From Trileptium ribeirensis (lineage: Eukaryota > Nematoda > Enoplea > Enoplida > Thoracostomopsidae): a stretch of 64,000 bases of DNA. Below are positions 1 through 12,696 of the stretch, one piece after another. The translations under genes and the position numbers were made by a program. The DNA is taken from assembly GCA_030248225.1 (NCBI GenBank), contig JASANE010029930.1:1-64000 (forward strand), given 5' to 3'. The notes below the pieces were generated by a model that saw only the letters and a program-made list of their open reading frames with translations, searched no databases and was not told the DNA's origin. How positions within the stretch are numbered: the first letter of the stretch is position 1; each line of letters begins with the position of its first letter.

Positions 1-3000
1 GAAAGGCGATTAAAAACGAGGGGCGTTTTCCCTACCTTAAGTATGGGGCACTAAAACTCACGCTAATAAAGAGAGTGTCGGTAAGTGGTAGCGTACTTTT
101 TCGGCCGTCCCGGGTTAACGGGCGCGGAGACCGCCGCATCTTTGAAGATGTCGACGCAACGAATGCAATGAGGCGTTAGGTCTACCTTTGCAGTTGGGCC
201 GTTTTCGGTCGGTGTGTACCGGCCTGGACTCGGTAGGCCAAATTGGGGGGCACATTATCGGCTCATATAGTAATGTGAAGCTTAAGACCGGCCGGATATC
301 GTTGTTGTTGCCAGGAGGATAGACAAATAAAAATGAGGGGTCGCATAAGCACGTTTAGGGTCTGTGGTTGAAATAATGGAGTTGGTACAAACTGAAGGAA
401 TTTTATGTTGAACTCGTGGTGCATTAGTAAACAGAGAGAAGCTATATGGCAGCGGGAGGGATGCACAATGAGACCTGCCTGGCCTCGTCCAGATGCCTAA
501 ATGGATACACTGGTTAGAAACATGGTATAGTTTCAATTCAATCGTATCCGGATGGGTCACCAGAAAACCAGTCGTTAGGGAGCGGTTAGGCCATTTGGGT
601 GTCAAACTCGGATGCTATAAAAATAAAAGTTCTGATAGGGTGGGGCGGGAATACATACCGAGCATGGAAGTATCAGGCACACACACATAGCTACATATAT
701 ATATAAATATATATCCATATATGCCTATATTAGGTTCATATCTTGGGACCATGGTCACCAAATGACCTAGCGTAAGTATTGGCTGTTGATTGAATGTTCA
801 CCTATTTGTCCCCCAGGATATTTCTCGTGACCTCCAGCAATTTGTGATGTCTTGGGTCTTAATTCCAAGAGCCTGAAACCTCTCTACCGAAAAAGTACTT
901 GGGGATTTCCGGTAAATCTAACCGTTGGACGGCCGGATAGGCTGAGGTCCGTTATTTCCGAATAATCGGAAACTACCGTACGATTTGTTTTCGCTTACTT
1001 TTGCGACGATTAAGCCTACGGTTTGTCAAAATGAGGTAACCACGGTCTCTATCTTATCACTTCCTTCCCTTAGATCGTTGTCAAAGGCCTCTGCCGGACG
1101 GTCGGAATTTTGAAATTTCTTGGCTAAAATAGGGAGAAGTAGCCGAATTCCGTTCAACTCGGCCCGTTCAATCCTATCAAGATTCCATCACACCCTTCCT
1201 CATGAAGTTACACATCTGGCCTATTTGATCTCGGCTGGGCTCACTCTGAGCCTGTCCACATATGCATAATTATACAATAATGGTAATGGTGACAAAGGTT
1301 ATAAACAAAGGCTATATAAATGAATAAATAGCAGTGACAAAACATAAAACTACGTATACAATCATCGGAACACCATGGCACCATGGTACACATGAATACC
1401 TTATTCCTGTAAATTGTCTGGTTTGATTTGAGGTGCGTTTAAGCACTTTGACGCTGAAATCATGAAAAATAAGAAACTGGCGGAACGAGCCTGTTAGATT
1501 GATCTATATTTTTAAATGAAATTTTCGGACTTAGTCACTCGGGTTGGAAGCAATTTCTTTCTGTTGTCTAGATAATGGAAATTTTCGCCTATAAGTTGGG
1601 GTCTCCAAAAAGGATCGTGCCTGGTTTCTGAAAATAAATTATACTCTACGACCAATAAATAAATTAGTCCATATACAGTAACCTGATGAGATATGATACT
1701 TGTAAATTTTCGGTTCTCCTAATTTATTGCATTAATAAATTGTTTATGTACAGGTTGGAAATGCATAAATAAAATTGCTTCAATATACAAATAAGAAATA
1801 CGGCGAAAAATCAAAAATTATTACTTATGGTACAAACAATGGGAATCTGACAGTCATTCAAAACCGCTGAAGCGTGGCGCTATGCGGGGCGTTGGAAAAA
1901 TGTAAACATTGTCCGGGGCGCTGTGCCTTAGTCCAGTAATCCCAAATTTCGCAGACCTACCGGAAATCTCCTGAGCGTTTCGTCCTTAGGACCGGTTGTG
2001 TACCGTCTTACCAACACTTCGTCTTGGGGCGTTGGCAGTCCAAAAACATGGGATTGAGATTAAGTGAGCTATGTTATACTCGCATAGGGGATAATTATCT
2101 CGTTATTTGTGAGGGGTTATCCCTATAGTGACTTCCTCTCCCAACTACAGACGTCTCCACTAGCTGTCGTCGTTTTGGACAATGTCCCCGAGGCGACCTA
2201 TTGAAGCTATTTGAACATTTTTGAGTCCGGTGACCGCGTCTGAGACTCCCCAAGATCGGGCTTGGGTTTGGCACTCCTGGGCTCGTTTGGCGTTTCGGGA
2301 TCGGGAGCAAGGGGCGTTTCTTTTTTTTTTGGGGGGGTGTCCCCCTCGTTCGGTCGTTGTTTCTTTGGGGTTCTGTCTTTTTCCTCTTCTTTGGTGTGTT
2401 TCTTTTTGTTTCTTTTCCTTTCCTTTTTTTTCCCCAGCTCTTTGCCGTCTTTTTTCTATCGGTAATGTATTTGAGATTCTATTACACTGTAATCTCGAAT
2501 TCGGAAAGTGTGTGTAGTGTTTTCGGTACTGCACTATCGAGACTGTGCAGTCGAGTTATCACGAAGATTTTAATGAATTTCCTCAGAACTCGATAGTCGA
2601 GTGGATAAAACAGAAATACCTGCAGCGGACTTAAATCCTCCGTGCAGGATCGAAACTCAACAAGGGAAAGTGAAAAAGAGAGAGAGACGAAACAGTAAAA
2701 CTCAGAGAAAGGGCCTACATAATACATAGCCTAACGGGCAAACCGAGCTAAAATCAAGAAAAGGTTAAACTCAGCGATCAAGTCGCTCTGAAAAGAAAAC
2801 GGGGTTTTGCACTTACTCGGTTTGGGGTCCAAACGATTTTCGCGAAAGGTCGCGATTTTCCTTTAGTAAAATGAGACTGTTGTGATCTCCGTTCGAACGT
2901 TGCGCACCCTATCGTGCTTTTGAAAGAGTTTCGGGTGGCCGATTTCTGGCATTTTTCCAGGCCGTTGGTTCCTTTTAGGGAGCAGGTAGAATCCGACGTC

Positions 3001-3285
3001 CCACCATTAGGCTTAACCACGTAAGCGTTTTAGTTTCAACGTTAGTAAATTTAGCAATCGGGCCGAGCCGATTCACAAATCTCGCGGAGCGAGCACCTAG
3101 TAAATTCGGACGTGAGGGGCTCTTGAAGACTCACGAAGTCGGGAGTTAATCCTTATGTAAAGCTGGTATTAACTGTCTGAATGGTGAACAAATCAAATAC
3201 TTGCAAAATCGTGTAAACGCCGGATTAAACTCGCTCCTTGCGGAGTGCAAATACCTTAACGCTCAAAATGAAATTCCGTTAAATT
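1..3285. repeat. Left arm of giant inverted repeat (foldback-like)
   Basis: This arm is the reverse complement, at roughly 85-90% by eye, of 5030-8303. Anchors checked: 780 pairs with 7500, 1250 with 7000, 2290 with 5980 and 2650 with 5650. The arm already pairs at base 1, where its start matches the complement of 8290-8303, so it continues beyond the window. No coding region is supported: open frames are short and shared by neither arm. A pyrimidine-rich tract lies at about 2320-2440. Long inverted arms around a short loop are known from foldback elements; that assignment is inference, since no target duplication can be seen. Confidence 0.85.
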
Positions 3286-4087
3286 TGTGAGTTTTACGGA
3301 CGGACTGGACACATAGGAATAGGACTGACGGGGGGCAGGTTTAGGGCCCTCCCGTGGGTTCCGGGAGCTCCTGAATAGGACCCCGGATAGACCGAAAGAT
3401 GCTTGGGATTGTGCTGCGCCCTAGAACACGAAATAAGTTCATTCCTACCCTCGGCCCCCCCCTTTGGGACGTCCAAAGACGTCCTGTCGGGATATTTGAA
3501 ATCCAGCTAGGAATGCTAGGAATTCTAGGAATGTTTGGCTTTATGTTGTAAGCCGACATATAAACGTGCAATGTTTGCACGTTTATCCATGGATAGGGCG
3601 ATAAAATTTAACCCCAGATGCCCTCCAAATAAGCTTAATTAGGTGATGGATGAGGCAGCTAACTCGCTAAATAGCAGAAATTTGGCTTTAAATCGGCGAG
3701 TTAGCTGGGGGAAAGATTTGATGGATGAGGACCAGATCACCGAAAAGACACATCCAAGCTTATTCCAAGTATTTTATAAAGAGAAAAGATTTAAAATTTT
3801 GAAAATTTGACGGGTGATTTAGCAGCTTTAGTGAGACATGTGGGGGATAACGTCCAAGCTAAGTTAGGTAATAGGTTTAATAAATCTGAGTAATGAGTTC
3901 TCGACAAGTTTCTGACAGGAATTTGGGACTACAGATGGGGTAAAATCGGCTAACTTCGGAGAAAACTCGCAGATGGTCGACCTCCGAGTAATCGGAGGGT
4001 TCAAATTTGATGTCGGCGATTTCGATTGAAGCCGACTCTCTCTAACGGGGTCCCCGGGTTTACGATAGCTGTCAAAAATAAAATTTG
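3271..4087 (+). repeat. S block, copy 1 (stem-loop rich direct repeat)
   Basis: It is nearly identical to 8897-9714, with only a few substitutions and single-base indels seen. It contains four perfect stem-loops: 3467-3484 (7-bp stem GGACGTC, 4-nt loop), 3561-3585 (11-bp stem TAAACGTGCAA, 3-nt loop), 3656-3707 (11-bp stem CAGCTAACTCG, 30-nt loop) and 3981-3998 (7-bp stem CCTCCGA, 4-nt loop). A 9-bp unit near GCTAGGAAT occurs three times at 3506-3532. No terminal inverted repeats or target duplications mark it as a known element class. Confidence 0.85.
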
Positions 4088-5029
4088 GGGAATTTTTCGA
4101 TTGGGCACCCGGGTTTGACCTCGAAAAAGTGGGCGTCAAGAGAACGTCGCCGATTGGATGGCGACAAAATCGCCATGCTTCAACACAGCAAAAAATTTTG
4201 AAGCGACGACTACCGCGTCGTCTCTTGGAATCAGTTCGACTTCGACAGCGCGGAGTTCGGTCGACTCTACTGACCGGCTCCGACGCTCTAGTTTTATTGT
4301 ATGGTTTCGCCTCGGCTTTTAGCTTTCTTGTGTTTTTGCTTTCTTGGTTTGGAACGGGATTCGACGTTGGAGGACCCGTGTAGGCGCCCTTCGCCTCACG
4401 GAAGGGGACTAGCAATTGCTGTCCCGGATCGAACCTAGTAAGTCGGGATGAGAGTCAAGCGCATGGGGGTTTATTTTCCCCATTTGTGGTTGTAACAGAC
4501 CGTTCATCAAAATAAAATTTTCATAGCAACAGTCGACATTCCCGTCCGTTAGTGGACGTTCTGTTTTACATGTTAGCTTATTCTACCTTTCAAGTTTCTT
4601 GACAAACCTCCTTCAGTCGAGTTTCGTTTTGGGCATCCTGAGCGAACGCACGGAAGGTGTTAAGTTGGGGACAACAAAGTCGAAGTAGTTCTGATTCCCC
4701 GTGGTCATAGGTAGGACAGACAATGATGGACGCCTCTCGTCCATGCTTTTACATGATTTATTTCTCTCGAGTTAGGGACGCCGAATTTTCCTGAGTTGAC
4801 CACGGTAAAATTTCCCGGTCTATTTATAGGGACAGGCTTGCTTGTTCATTGTTATGGTTTACAAAATTACAGTTTAGTAGACCGTTCGATGCTCATGCCG
4901 CTGCTTGAGCTCGGACTGACGTAGCAGTTAGGGACGGAGGATTAGCCTCCGTCGGGCTTTAGGGAGCCCCAAAATTTCGTTTATCAGGACGAGTTAAGAA
5001 AATTGGGGAATTCAAAAGACTGAACAAAT
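3286..5029. other. Loop of the giant inverted repeat
   Basis: This single-copy spacer of about 1.75 kb separates the two arms. Its first 0.8 kb is the S block, repeated in direct orientation at 8897-9714. The remainder, about 4090-5029, has no second copy here. An open frame at 4129-4383 on the + strand has no recognisable domain and is not called as a gene. Confidence 0.7.
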
Positions 5030-8000
5030 TTTAGGAATTTCAGTTTGAGCGTAAGGTATTTGCACTCCGCAAGGAGCGAGTTTAATCCGGCGTTTACACG
5101 ATTTTGCAAGTATTTGATTTGTTCACCATTAGGACGGTTAATACCAGCTTTACATAAGGATTAACTCCCGACTTCGTGAGTCTTCGAGAGCCCCTCACGT
5201 CCGAATTTACTAGGTGCTCGCTCCGCGAGATTTGCTTCGAAATCGGCTCGGCCCGATTGCTAAATTTACTAACGTTGAACATAAAACGCTTACGTGGTTA
5301 AGCCTAATGGTGGGACGTCGGATACTACCTGCTCCCTAAAAGGAACCAACGGCCTGGAAAAATGCCCAAAATCGGCCACCCGAAACTCTTTCAAAAGCAC
5401 GATAGGGTGCGCAACGTTCAAACGGAGATCACAACAGTCTCATTTTACTAAAGGAAAATCGCGACCTTTCGCGAATCGTTTTGACCCCGAACCGAGTAAG
5501 TGCAAAACCCCGTTTTCTTTTCAGAGCGACTTGATCGCTGAGTTTAAGTATTTCCTGATTTTAGCTCGGTTTGCCCGTTAGGCTATGTACTATGTAGGCC
5601 TTTGCTTTTAGTTTTACTGTTTCGTCTCTCTCTCTTTTTCACTTTCCCTTGTTGAGTTTCGATCCTGCACGGAGGATTTAAGTCCGCTGCAGGTATTTCT
5701 GTTTTATCCACTCGACTATCGAGTTCTGAGGAAATTCATTAAAATCTTGGTGATAACTCGACTGCACAGTCTCGATAGTGCAGTCGAGACACTGTACACT
5801 TTCGATTCGTACAGTGTAATAGAATCTCAGAATGACTACGATAGAGAGAGGACGGCAAAGACTGGGGAAACGAAAGGAAACAAAGGAAACAAAAGAAACA
5901 CAGCAAGAAAAGAGGGAAAAGACAGAACCCCAAAGAAACAACGACCAAACAAGGGGACACCGAAACGCCCCTTGTTCCCGATCCCGAAACGCAAACGCAC
6001 CCCGGAGTGCAAACCCAAGCCCGATTGTAATCTAGACACGGTCACCGACTCGAAAATGTTAGAATAGCTACGATGGTCGCCTCGGACATTGTCCAAAACG
6101 ACGACGGCTCGTGCAAGCGTCTGTAGTTGAGAAGTCACTATAGGGATAACCCTCGTGAGCGATTAAAACTGTGTCCTATGCGAGTATAACATAGCTCACT
6201 TAATCCAATCCCCGTTTTTGGACTGCCAGAGACGCCAAGACGAAGTTGTAGTAAATTCTTGCACAACCGGTCCTAAGGACAAAAAACGCTAGGAGAAACT
6301 CGGTAGGTCTGCGAATTAGGATTTACTGGACTCAGGCGGCACGCCGGACAATGTTTACATTTTTGGACGCCCGCATAGGCGCCGCGCTCAGGGTTTGATG
6401 ACTGTCAGTACCCCATTGTTTGTACCATAAGTAATCGTTGATTTTTCGCCGTATTTCTACTTGTATATTGGACGATTTTATTTATGCATTTCAACCTGTA
6501 CATTGGACGATTTTATTAATGCAATAAATTAGGAAACCGGAATTTTCAAGTATCATATCTCATCAGGTTATCTGTATATGGACTAATTTATTATTGGGTC
6601 GTAGAGTATAGGTTATTTTTCAGAACCAGGCACGATCCTTTTTTGGAGACCCCATTATAGGCGAAAATTTTCATTATCTAGACAACAGAGGAAATTGCTT
6701 CCAACCCGAGTAATTAAGTCCGAAAATTTCCATTTAAAAATATAAGAGATGTAACAGGCTCGTTCCGGCCCGTTACGTTTATTTTTCATGATTTCGGCGT
6801 CAAAAGTGCTTAAACGCACCTCAAATCGAACCAGACAAAGCTTACGGGAATAAGGTATTCATGTGTTGCATGGTGCCATGGTGTTCGATGATTGTATTGC
6901 GTAGTTTTATGTTTTGTCACTGCTATTTTGTCATTTATATAACCTTGTTATAACCTTTGTCACCGTACCATTTATTGTATAATTATGCATATGTGGACAG
7001 GCTCAAGTGAGCCCAGCGAGAATCGATGTAGGCCAGATGTCTAACTTTCGGAGGATGAGGAAGGTAATGGAATCTTTGATAGGATTGAACGGGCAAGCTT
7101 GAACGGAATTCGGCTACTTCTCCCTATTTCACCAGAGAAATTTCAAAATTCCGACCGTCCGGGAATAGGAGGCCTTTGACAATCTAAGGGGAAGGGAAGT
7201 GATCAGAATCAAGACCATCAAGTTTACCTGGTTTGAGCGAACCATAGCTTAATGGTCGCAAAAGTAAGCTGAAACAAATGGGTTACGGTAGTTTCCGATT
7301 ATTCGGAAATAACGGACCTCGGGCCTGTTTATCGGCCCGTAACCGTCCAACGGTTCAGATTTACCGGAAATGCCCCGAGTACTTTTCGGTAGAGAATTTT
7401 CAGGGCTCTTGAACGAGCCCAAGACATCGCAAATCGCTGGAGGATTTCACGAGATATCCTGGGGACAAATAGGTGAACATTCAATCAACAGCCAATACTT
7501 ACGCTAGGTTTGGTTGGTGACCATGGTCCCGAGTGGACCTGATATAGGCATATATGGATATATAGTTATGTATATATGTAGATATGTGTGTGCTGCCTGA
7601 TCTTCGTGTCTCGGTATGTCTATTTTCCCGCCCCCACCGTATCAGAACTTTTATTTTTATAGCATCCGTTGACGCCCAAAATGGCCTGACCCGCTCCCTA
7701 ACAACTGGTTTTCTGGTGACCATCGGATCATTGATTGAAAGTATGCGTGTTTCTAACCAGTGTATCCATTTAGGCATCTGACGAGGCCAGGCGGGTCTCG
7801 ATCTGACCAGTCCTCCCGCTGCCATATAGCTTACTTCTCTGTTCTATAATGCACCACGAAAATTCAACATAAAATTCCTTCAGTTTGTACCAACTCCGTA
7901 TTTGACCACAGACCCTAAACGTGCTTATGCGACCCCTCATTTTATTTGTCTGCTCCTGGCGAGCACAACGATATCCGGCGGGTCTTTGTCCGCCTTCGCG

Positions 8001-8303
8001 TTAGCCTCTTATGACCGATAATGTGCCCCCCCAATTTGGCCTACCGACTGCAGGCGGGTACACACCGACCGAAAATTTAACCCCAACTCAAAGGTAGACC
8101 TAACGCCCCTCATTGCATTCGTTGCGTCGAGACATCTTCAAAGATGCCCGGCGGGTCTCCTTCCGGCGCCCCGTTAACCCGGGACGGCCGAAAACGTGCC
8201 CCCCACCTTTACCGACACTCTCTTTATTAGGCGTGATTTTAGTGCCCCTCTACCCGCTGCCGTTAAGGTAGGGAAAACACCCCTCGTTTGAATCGCCTTT
8301 CCA
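5030..8303. repeat. Right arm of giant inverted repeat
   Basis: This is the antiparallel partner of 1-3285. The inner boundary is where the complement of the stretch around 5030 stops matching the sequence around 3285. The outer boundary within the window is about 8303, limited only because the left arm leaves the window. Substitutions and small indels are spread throughout, so the arms have aged rather than arisen from an assembly fold. No gene is seen. Confidence 0.85.
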
Positions 8304-8340
8304 AGGCGAGTTCAACGATGTCCGGCGGGCGTCGCTCCGC
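7930..8340. repeat. Degenerate tandem units of about 174 bp at outer end of right arm
   Basis: The motif CCGGCGGG recurs at 7975, 8148 and 8322 (spacing 173 and 174), and a CCCCTC motif recurs near 7933, 8107 and 8281 with the same spacing. Two units lie inside the right arm, so they are mirrored near the start of the left arm. The third crosses the visible arm end, suggesting that the arm continues further. Confidence 0.6.
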
Positions 8341-8896
8341 CCAACCGTTAGAGCGGGAGAGCCCGCTGAAACCCCGTATGCTAATATATGTCGGAACCCA
8401 AAATTGGGTCCCGACCCGCCACTGCGTCTACCCCCCTCGTGTTTGGTATCATTCAGCCCCGTTCTTCGTCCTGGGACCGAATTTCGCCCCAGCCCCTCGA
8501 AATTCCCTCGGGAACCCCCTGTCCCGACTCCCTTCCCTGTCCTTTCTTTTTCGTTTTCTTTTCTTTCTTTCCACTCTCTCTAACCGACTTCTTTGGTCGG
8601 TTGTCGTCGTTGCTGTCGCCATGTGTGTGTGTGTACGTGTGTGTATGTGCTGCTGGTGTTGTTGTTGTTGTTGTTGTTGTTGTTGGGTTGTGCTAATGTC
8701 GTTGTGGTTCTGCATGTTTCTAGTGTGGCCTCGAGCGACCTTTCTGTCGCTCAGGTCGCCTGTATGTCTCATGTGTAGTGTGTGTTCATGAGTATTGTAT
8801 GTGTATGTGTTTGTGGATATGGATATATATATATATATATATATATAGTATGTAAAACGACACAAAAAAACAGGACATGTAGGGACAGGACATACA
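8304..8896. other. Spacer with simple repeats between right arm and S copy 2
   Basis: No gene is seen. Simple repeats are present: GT-rich at about 8621-8650, (GTT)n at about 8657-8687 and (TA)n at about 8824-8849. A near-perfect hairpin lies around 8391-8413. The longest frame here (8288-8791) is cysteine-rich low complexity produced by the simple repeats and is not called. Confidence 0.7.
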
Positions 8897-9714
8897 AAAT
8901 TCCGTTAAATTTGTGAGTTTTACGGACGGACTGGACACATAGGAATAGGACTGACGGGGGGCAGGTTTAGGGCCCTCCCGTGGGTTCCGGGAGCTCCTGA
9001 ATAGGACCCCGGATAGACCGAAAGATGCTTAGGATTGTGCTGCGCCCTATAACACGAAATAAGTTCATTCCTACCCTCGGCCCCCCCCCTTTGGGACGTC
9101 CAAAGACGTCCTGTCGGGATATTTGAAATCCAGCTAGGAATGCTAGGAATTCTAGGAATGTTTGGCTTTATGTTGTAAGCCGACATATAAACGTGCAATG
9201 TTTGCACGTTTATCCATGGATAGGGCGATAAAATTTAGCCCCAGATGCCCTCCAAATAAGCTTAATTAGGTGATGGATGAGGCAGCTAACTCGCTAAATA
9301 GCAGAAATTTGGCTTTAAATCGGCGAGTTAGCTGGGGGAAAGATTTGATGGATGAGGACCAGATCACCGAAAAGACACATCCAAGCTTATTCCAAGTATT
9401 TTATAAAGAGAAAAGATTTAAAATTTTGAAAATTTGACGGGTGATTTAGCAGCTTTAGTGGGACATGTGGGGGATAACGTCCAAGCTAAGTTAGGTAATA
9501 GGTTTAATAAATCTGAGTAATGAGTTCTCGACAAGTTTCTGACAGGAATTTGGGACTACAGATGGGGTAAAATCGGCTAACTTCGGAGAAAACTCGCAGA
9601 TGGTCGACCTCCGAGTAATCGGAGGGTTCAAATTGATGTCGGCGATTTCGATTGAAGCCGACTCTCTCTAACGGGGTCCCCGGGTTTACGATAGCTGTCA
9701 AAAATAAAATTTGG
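8897..9714 (+). repeat. S block, copy 2
   Basis: This is the second copy of the stem-loop-rich block, in the same orientation and about 5.63 kb downstream of the first. It begins after GACATACA and ends at AAAATAAAATTTGG, where both flanks diverge abruptly from copy 1. All four hairpins and the threefold GCTAGGAAT-like unit are kept. It is far closer to copy 1 than the two giant arms are to each other, so it was duplicated later. Confidence 0.85.
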
Positions 9715-10060
9715 TCGAAAATTTAAACCCTCTCCAAGTAGGATAATGAACAAGAATGACAAGGCAAGTTTCTTGCTTGTGGGAAGTGACATGGACTTTT
9801 TGAATTATTTGATCTACTAAACTAGTTGGCTTCATTGTATTACAAAGACGTTGATTATTTTGCTAACCCTGCTTCACAGTTCCGGGGTTTAATTTAATAG
9901 CTAGATTTTGCCACTTTTACAGTGTAGATATTTTGAAGATTAGATTGCGTCTATAATTTTTTGGTTTGCTGAATACGATAACTATTCTGTTGGCATTGTA
10001 TGTATTAAACTAGTAGCTTGTCATGTGAAAATTGTGAATTCTCAGCGTTAATTATGTAAT
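9715..10060. other. Unassigned AT-rich stretch
   Basis: I see no gene, repeat or structural signal in this stretch. Confidence 0.5.
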
Positions 10061-10800
10061 TTTCAGAGATGTACACAGCTATTGAGCATTAAGTTACAAA
10101 AATAACCATGAAATGCTTTAAAAATGATAACAAAAACACTTATATAACCCGATCGGTTAAAGAGATATTACCATTTTTATGTATTTTGGATCTAGGGAAA
10201 TCTAGGGCCTAACGGAAATCCTTCTTGATCCAACCGTGGAGCGTAAGTAAAGACATTAGAAGCACACCATATACAATTACGCAAAGAATGAATTGCTCCA
10301 CAAAATCAGACCAACCATATACATAGCTCGAGGGGTTGACAGATATATACCATTTTGGGTTTTGTGTGCTCATTGAAAAACCCTTTTTGACCCAGTCCTA
10401 CAGCGTAAAACTCTGACAATCGCAACTTATTTTCAGCTTTATAAATAAATAATGACTTGCTCTACAAAATGAGGTAAAAATATTCATATAGATTCAGCGA
10501 TTGCGGATATATTACCATTTTCTTCTATTTTTGGTTCCTATGAACCTAATACAAATGTTTTGACCATACCATACAGCATAAATACCAGCAGCAAATTTTC
10601 AGCTACATGAATAATGAATTACTGTACTAAATGAGACCAATATCATTCATATAGCTTCAGTGGTTGCGAAGATATTACCATTTCGGGTAAATTGGGACTC
10701 CTGCGTCCATTCAAAAACGTTTTTGAGCCCAATTTCGCTCAGATATCTACACGAGTTGTACAGTTATATATAATATGTAACGTGATGTTTTGGACTCTTT
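10060..10800. repeat. Degenerate tandem array, unit about 165-180 bp
   Basis: A GATATTACCATTT-like motif recurs at 10163, 10342, 10506 and 10671 (spacing 179, 164 and 165). Each is preceded by a shared context of the kind 'clamped' by TGAATT, CTACAAAATGAG and CATATAG. At least four diverged units are present. The same family occurs in the opposite orientation at about 20290-20640. Confidence 0.65.
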
Positions 10801-11389
10801 TGGGACCCGGCCCAAGCACAATGGCCCCTTTTTTCGGAGATGGGGATGTTGGAATCGGTTTTCGTGCCTAAAACTAAACGTCACAAATAGAGATTTCAAG
10901 CTTTCAAATGAGCTATCGCGCGAATCAATTCGCCCAGCTAAAGTAGAGTTATGCGTGTCACATTAAAAACCCAGTATCAGACGTCAAATTTCATCACTGA
11001 CACGACTTTCAAGAAAATCATCGCTCCGCTCGTTTCACTCACTCAGGTTTCATGTGGCTTACGACATAAAAAACCAGCTCTTCTTCTTATTCAAATTATA
11101 AATTTTCGAGTAGAAACCTGCCAACTCTTCAGCGCCGCGGTGATTTAGAAGTGGTTCCACGACAAATAGCAATTTTGCACTTTGAGGTTCAAAAAGAGCG
11201 TGCTACGTAACGAGATGACTTTCACAGTTGAAAATGTACGCATTGCGTCTGTTGTCATTCAAACTCTATCATGACTTTAGCGTGAAATTTTGTCGATTTA
11301 TGTGTCCCTTGATTTCCATTCATACGCAGTTTCGAAGTGAAATTTTTACCGCATGCGATAACTCAAAGCGTACGGCATGATATATATAC
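10801..11389. other. Unassigned stretch before hAT-like copy A
   Basis: No gene is supported. A 65-codon frame at 10951-11148 has no recognisable domain. I see no repeat structure of my own finding here. Confidence 0.4.
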
Positions 11390-12560
11390 CAGGGAGTAAC
11401 CGGAATTCCGGTTCCGGCGAAAATCGTGTTCCGGTTGCGGTTCCGGCAAAGGGCAAAAACCATACCGGAACCGGAATTCCGGATTAAAAATTTTGTTTGA
11501 AATTTTCCACGTTTTTTGCTTTATCTTGTAATCCAAACATATGTAATATATATTATACAATGATCAAGCTCCAATACAACCAAGCAAAAGAAAAGATTAG
11601 CTAACCAATTTGCCGTGTAAAACGTAAGTAGGGCACATAATTTGAGCAGGAATTTTTCATAATAACCTGCAGGAGTTTGTTAAATCAAAGCCAGGTCGAT
11701 GCTTGTAGCAAGTATTTTACACATCCAGAAGTTTGTGGGATACGTTTGAATTAAACCGGTCCAACTCGGTAACATAGTATGGTTTACGCATAAGTACTTA
11801 GGGTATGCTTGGCTAACATAAATTGCGTCAGGCACCCGCCAGTGCGCTTGTAAACTTGGCAAATCAGACTAAATTGAAGTAAACTACCGTTATCTGCAAC
11901 GCAGCTAGAAACTGCTTTCTTGGCAAAGAACTGTATTTATTGAAACTGTGCGAGCAGCATCACAGTGTGTCTCATTTATAGCATTCTGATTAGAAAGTTA
12001 TCATCATTATCATCTAACTTACGGGCACTGTTTGTCCAAAACTTACGGGCACTAGCCTAAACAGTGTCCCTGACCACTTATCAGAAAATAAAATTACCTT
12101 CTATCTATTACTTTCTCATAGAATCATATAAACCAATAATTTTAAGTTTCCTACAGAAGAACATGCAACAAACGTGTGTAGTAAAGGGAGGCGACTGCAG
12201 ACAGAGCGAAAGTGTGTATTCTACGCTCCGAGCTTTGCAAGCATATTCGATTTGACGCATATATGCAATGGTGTATAGTGGAAGGTATTTTTGCTCTGGG
12301 TGTCCAAAAATCCACATATTTGATCGATAAATAAACATTATTAGCTTCCTCAGTCTCTTTAACGTTTCAGAAAGGCAATAATACCATGGCAAAACATTAA
12401 GTTTAATGTAAAAGTTATTTTTAATGCATTTTAAATCCACTAGACCTTCATTTCTTCCACCATCTGTTTTACTATATAAATTTCGAAGACCAGGTTCCGG
12501 TTCCGGATCCGGTTTAAATGGACGGTTCCGGTTGCTGGTTCGGGTTCCGGTTATTCCCTG
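11390..12560 (-). mobile_element. Non-autonomous hAT-like element, copy A (complete)
   Basis: The element starts CAGGGAGTAACCGGAA and ends with the inverted form (CCGGTTATTCCCTG). It is flanked by the 8-bp direct duplication ATATATAC at 11382-11389 and 12561-12568. It is antiparallel to the other copies. Both ends are packed with CCGGAA/TTCCGG hexamers, likely transposase-binding sites. The 1.17-kb interior has no conserved open frame. TIRs beginning CAGGG with 8-bp duplications are established hAT features; family placement is inference. Confidence 0.85.
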
Positions 12561-12696
12561 ATATATACCACTATATCACCAATTTCCCGTAATGCGCCCC
12601 GGTAGTGGCAGCCACTACAAACATACCAAACTATCTGTGCACTTTTCCCGAAAACAAAATTTATTTTGTGTTTTGCTATTATCGACCACCACTGAT

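Noticed and set aside
2160..6138. Many overlapping open frames in both arms of the giant inverted repeat
   Set aside because: They are low complexity (Phe/Ser- or Lys-rich from a pyrimidine-rich tract) and the arms do not preserve the same frame.
8288..8865. 167- and 138-codon frames around the simple repeats
   Set aside because: They are produced by GT, GTT and TA runs.
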